This document shows positions 63,459 to 64,000 of a DNA stretch of 64,000 nucleotides, in pieces. Source of the stretch: Paucibacter aquatile (GTDB lineage Bacteria; Pseudomonadota; Gammaproteobacteria; Burkholderiales; Burkholderiaceae_C); NCBI RefSeq assembly GCF_002885975.1, contig NZ_POSP01000004.1, positions 496,001-560,000 of the forward strand, in the 5' to 3' direction. The translations under genes and the position numbers were made by a program. The first letter of the stretch is position 1. Every line of letters starts with the position of its first letter. Below the pieces are notes generated by a model that saw nothing but the letters and a program-made list of their open reading frames with translations, searched no databases and had not been told where the DNA came from.

Positions 63459-64000
63459 TCAGTCTTCCACGGCCGCGCGGTAGGCATGCCAGCTTGCATG
63501 GCCCAGCACCGGCCCCACCACCAGCAAGCCGGCAAATCCCGGCAGCAAGGCCAGCACCACCAGCACCGTGATCAGGGCGCCCCAGAACAGCATCACACCG
63601 GTTTGTGTCAGCACGAGGCGCAAGCTGGTCAGGCCGGCCGTGACAGCATCGGTCGGGCGGTCCAGCAGCATGGGGATGGAGATCACGCTGACGGCATAGA
63701 TCAGGCCGGCGAAGAAGGCGCCGACGCCGAGGTAGGCGACGATGAAGCCCAGGTTTTCGGGGTTGAGCAACTTGACCAAGGAACCGCTGAGATCGGGCAT
63801 GCCATCAAAGCTGACGGCAAACACCACCAGGGCCGCGCGGCCCCAGATCATCTCCAGGATCAGCAGCACGGTGCCGAAGATGGCGATCTGCGACATGCGC
63901 TTGCGCCAGGCGGAGAGGCAGTCCAGCAGGCGAGGCTGGTAGCCCTGCTGCAGGCGTCGGCTGACCTGGTACAGGCCCAGGCAGAGAAACGGACCCATCA
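63459..64000 (-). CDS. DUF2189-type polytopic membrane protein, 5' truncated by window edge
   Basis: The last 180 residues of a membrane protein whose start lies beyond the right edge. Four to five hydrophobic helices are visible. Segments such as MLLDRPTDAVTAGLTSLRLVL and VGPVLGHASWHAYRA are typical of the DUF2189/BPSS1780-like integral membrane family, whose function is unknown. An ATG at 63998 could be internal; the family usually has more N-terminal sequence. Confidence 0.75.
   Translation of the reverse strand, partial: MGPFLCLGLYQVSRRLQQGYQPRLLDCLSAWRKRMSQIAIFGTVLLILEMIWGRAALVVFAVSFDGMPDLSGSLVKLLNPENLGFIVAYLGVGAFFAGLIYAVSVISIPMLLDRPTDAVTAGLTSLRLVLTQTGVMLFWGALITVLVVLALLPGFAGLLVVGPVLGHASWHAYRAAVED

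Overview
The window is about 64 kb of GC-rich chromosome in which nearly all the sequence is coding. Gene content and order point to a betaproteobacterium of the order Burkholderiales, probably the Roseateles/Rubrivivax/Leptothrix side. The supporting runs are carA-carB-greA-DUF4149-yhbY-rlmE-ftsH-folP-glmM, trxA-rho-rpmE2, and lptF/lptG divergent from pepA-holC. This placement is an inference from synteny and protein similarity. No phage, IS element, CRISPR array or rRNA operon was seen.

Layout. 1-8 kb: end of rlmD, a BI-1 membrane protein, a GlcG/HbpS-like protein, carAB and greA. 8-14 kb: a DUF4149 membrane protein, yhbY divergent from rlmE, then ftsH behind a heat-shock-type promoter, folP and glmM. 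14-21 kb: a GT39-like membrane protein, the minus-strand trxA-rho-rpmE2 group, tRNA-Pro(TGG), an OPT transporter and tRNA-Arg(TCT). 21.2-21.9 kb: a gene-free stretch that appears to encode an orphan structured RNA. 22-29 kb: two unknown proteins, a nu-class GST, a Crp/Fnr regulator, a FimV-like protein and an aminotransferase. 28.6-34 kb: the minus-strand lptF-lptG-cbiX-cysB series and the plus-strand pepA-holC pair. 34-36 kb: an orphan Liv-type binding protein and a 450-bp intergenic region.

36-46 kb is the most distinctive part. It holds an XrtA/PEP-CTERM-type sugar transferase and the two-component pair PrsK/PrsR, with PrsR a sigma-54 activator. A closely packed series follows: an N-acyl amino acid synthase-like acyltransferase fused to PilZ, an exported trypsin-like protease started by an overlapping TTG, a Cys-rich NAD-sugar epimerase and a GT1-type glycosyltransferase. 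No exosortase or PEP-CTERM substrate lies in the window. The set reads as a surface polysaccharide or acyl-lipid module with PEP-CTERM regulators and a possible c-di-GMP input.

46-64 kb is mixed housekeeping and signalling: a YbaK-type deacylase, DUF1289, a DsbA-fold isomerase, an MHS transporter with a large periplasmic insertion behind a structured leader, an erythromycin-esterase family protein, two histidine kinases, a GGDEF protein, nitronate monooxygenase, a second orphan binding protein, two EamA transporters, an SDR lacking the catalytic Tyr/Lys, and a CsgG-SH3-Gly-rich exported protein. The right end cuts a DUF2189-type membrane protein.
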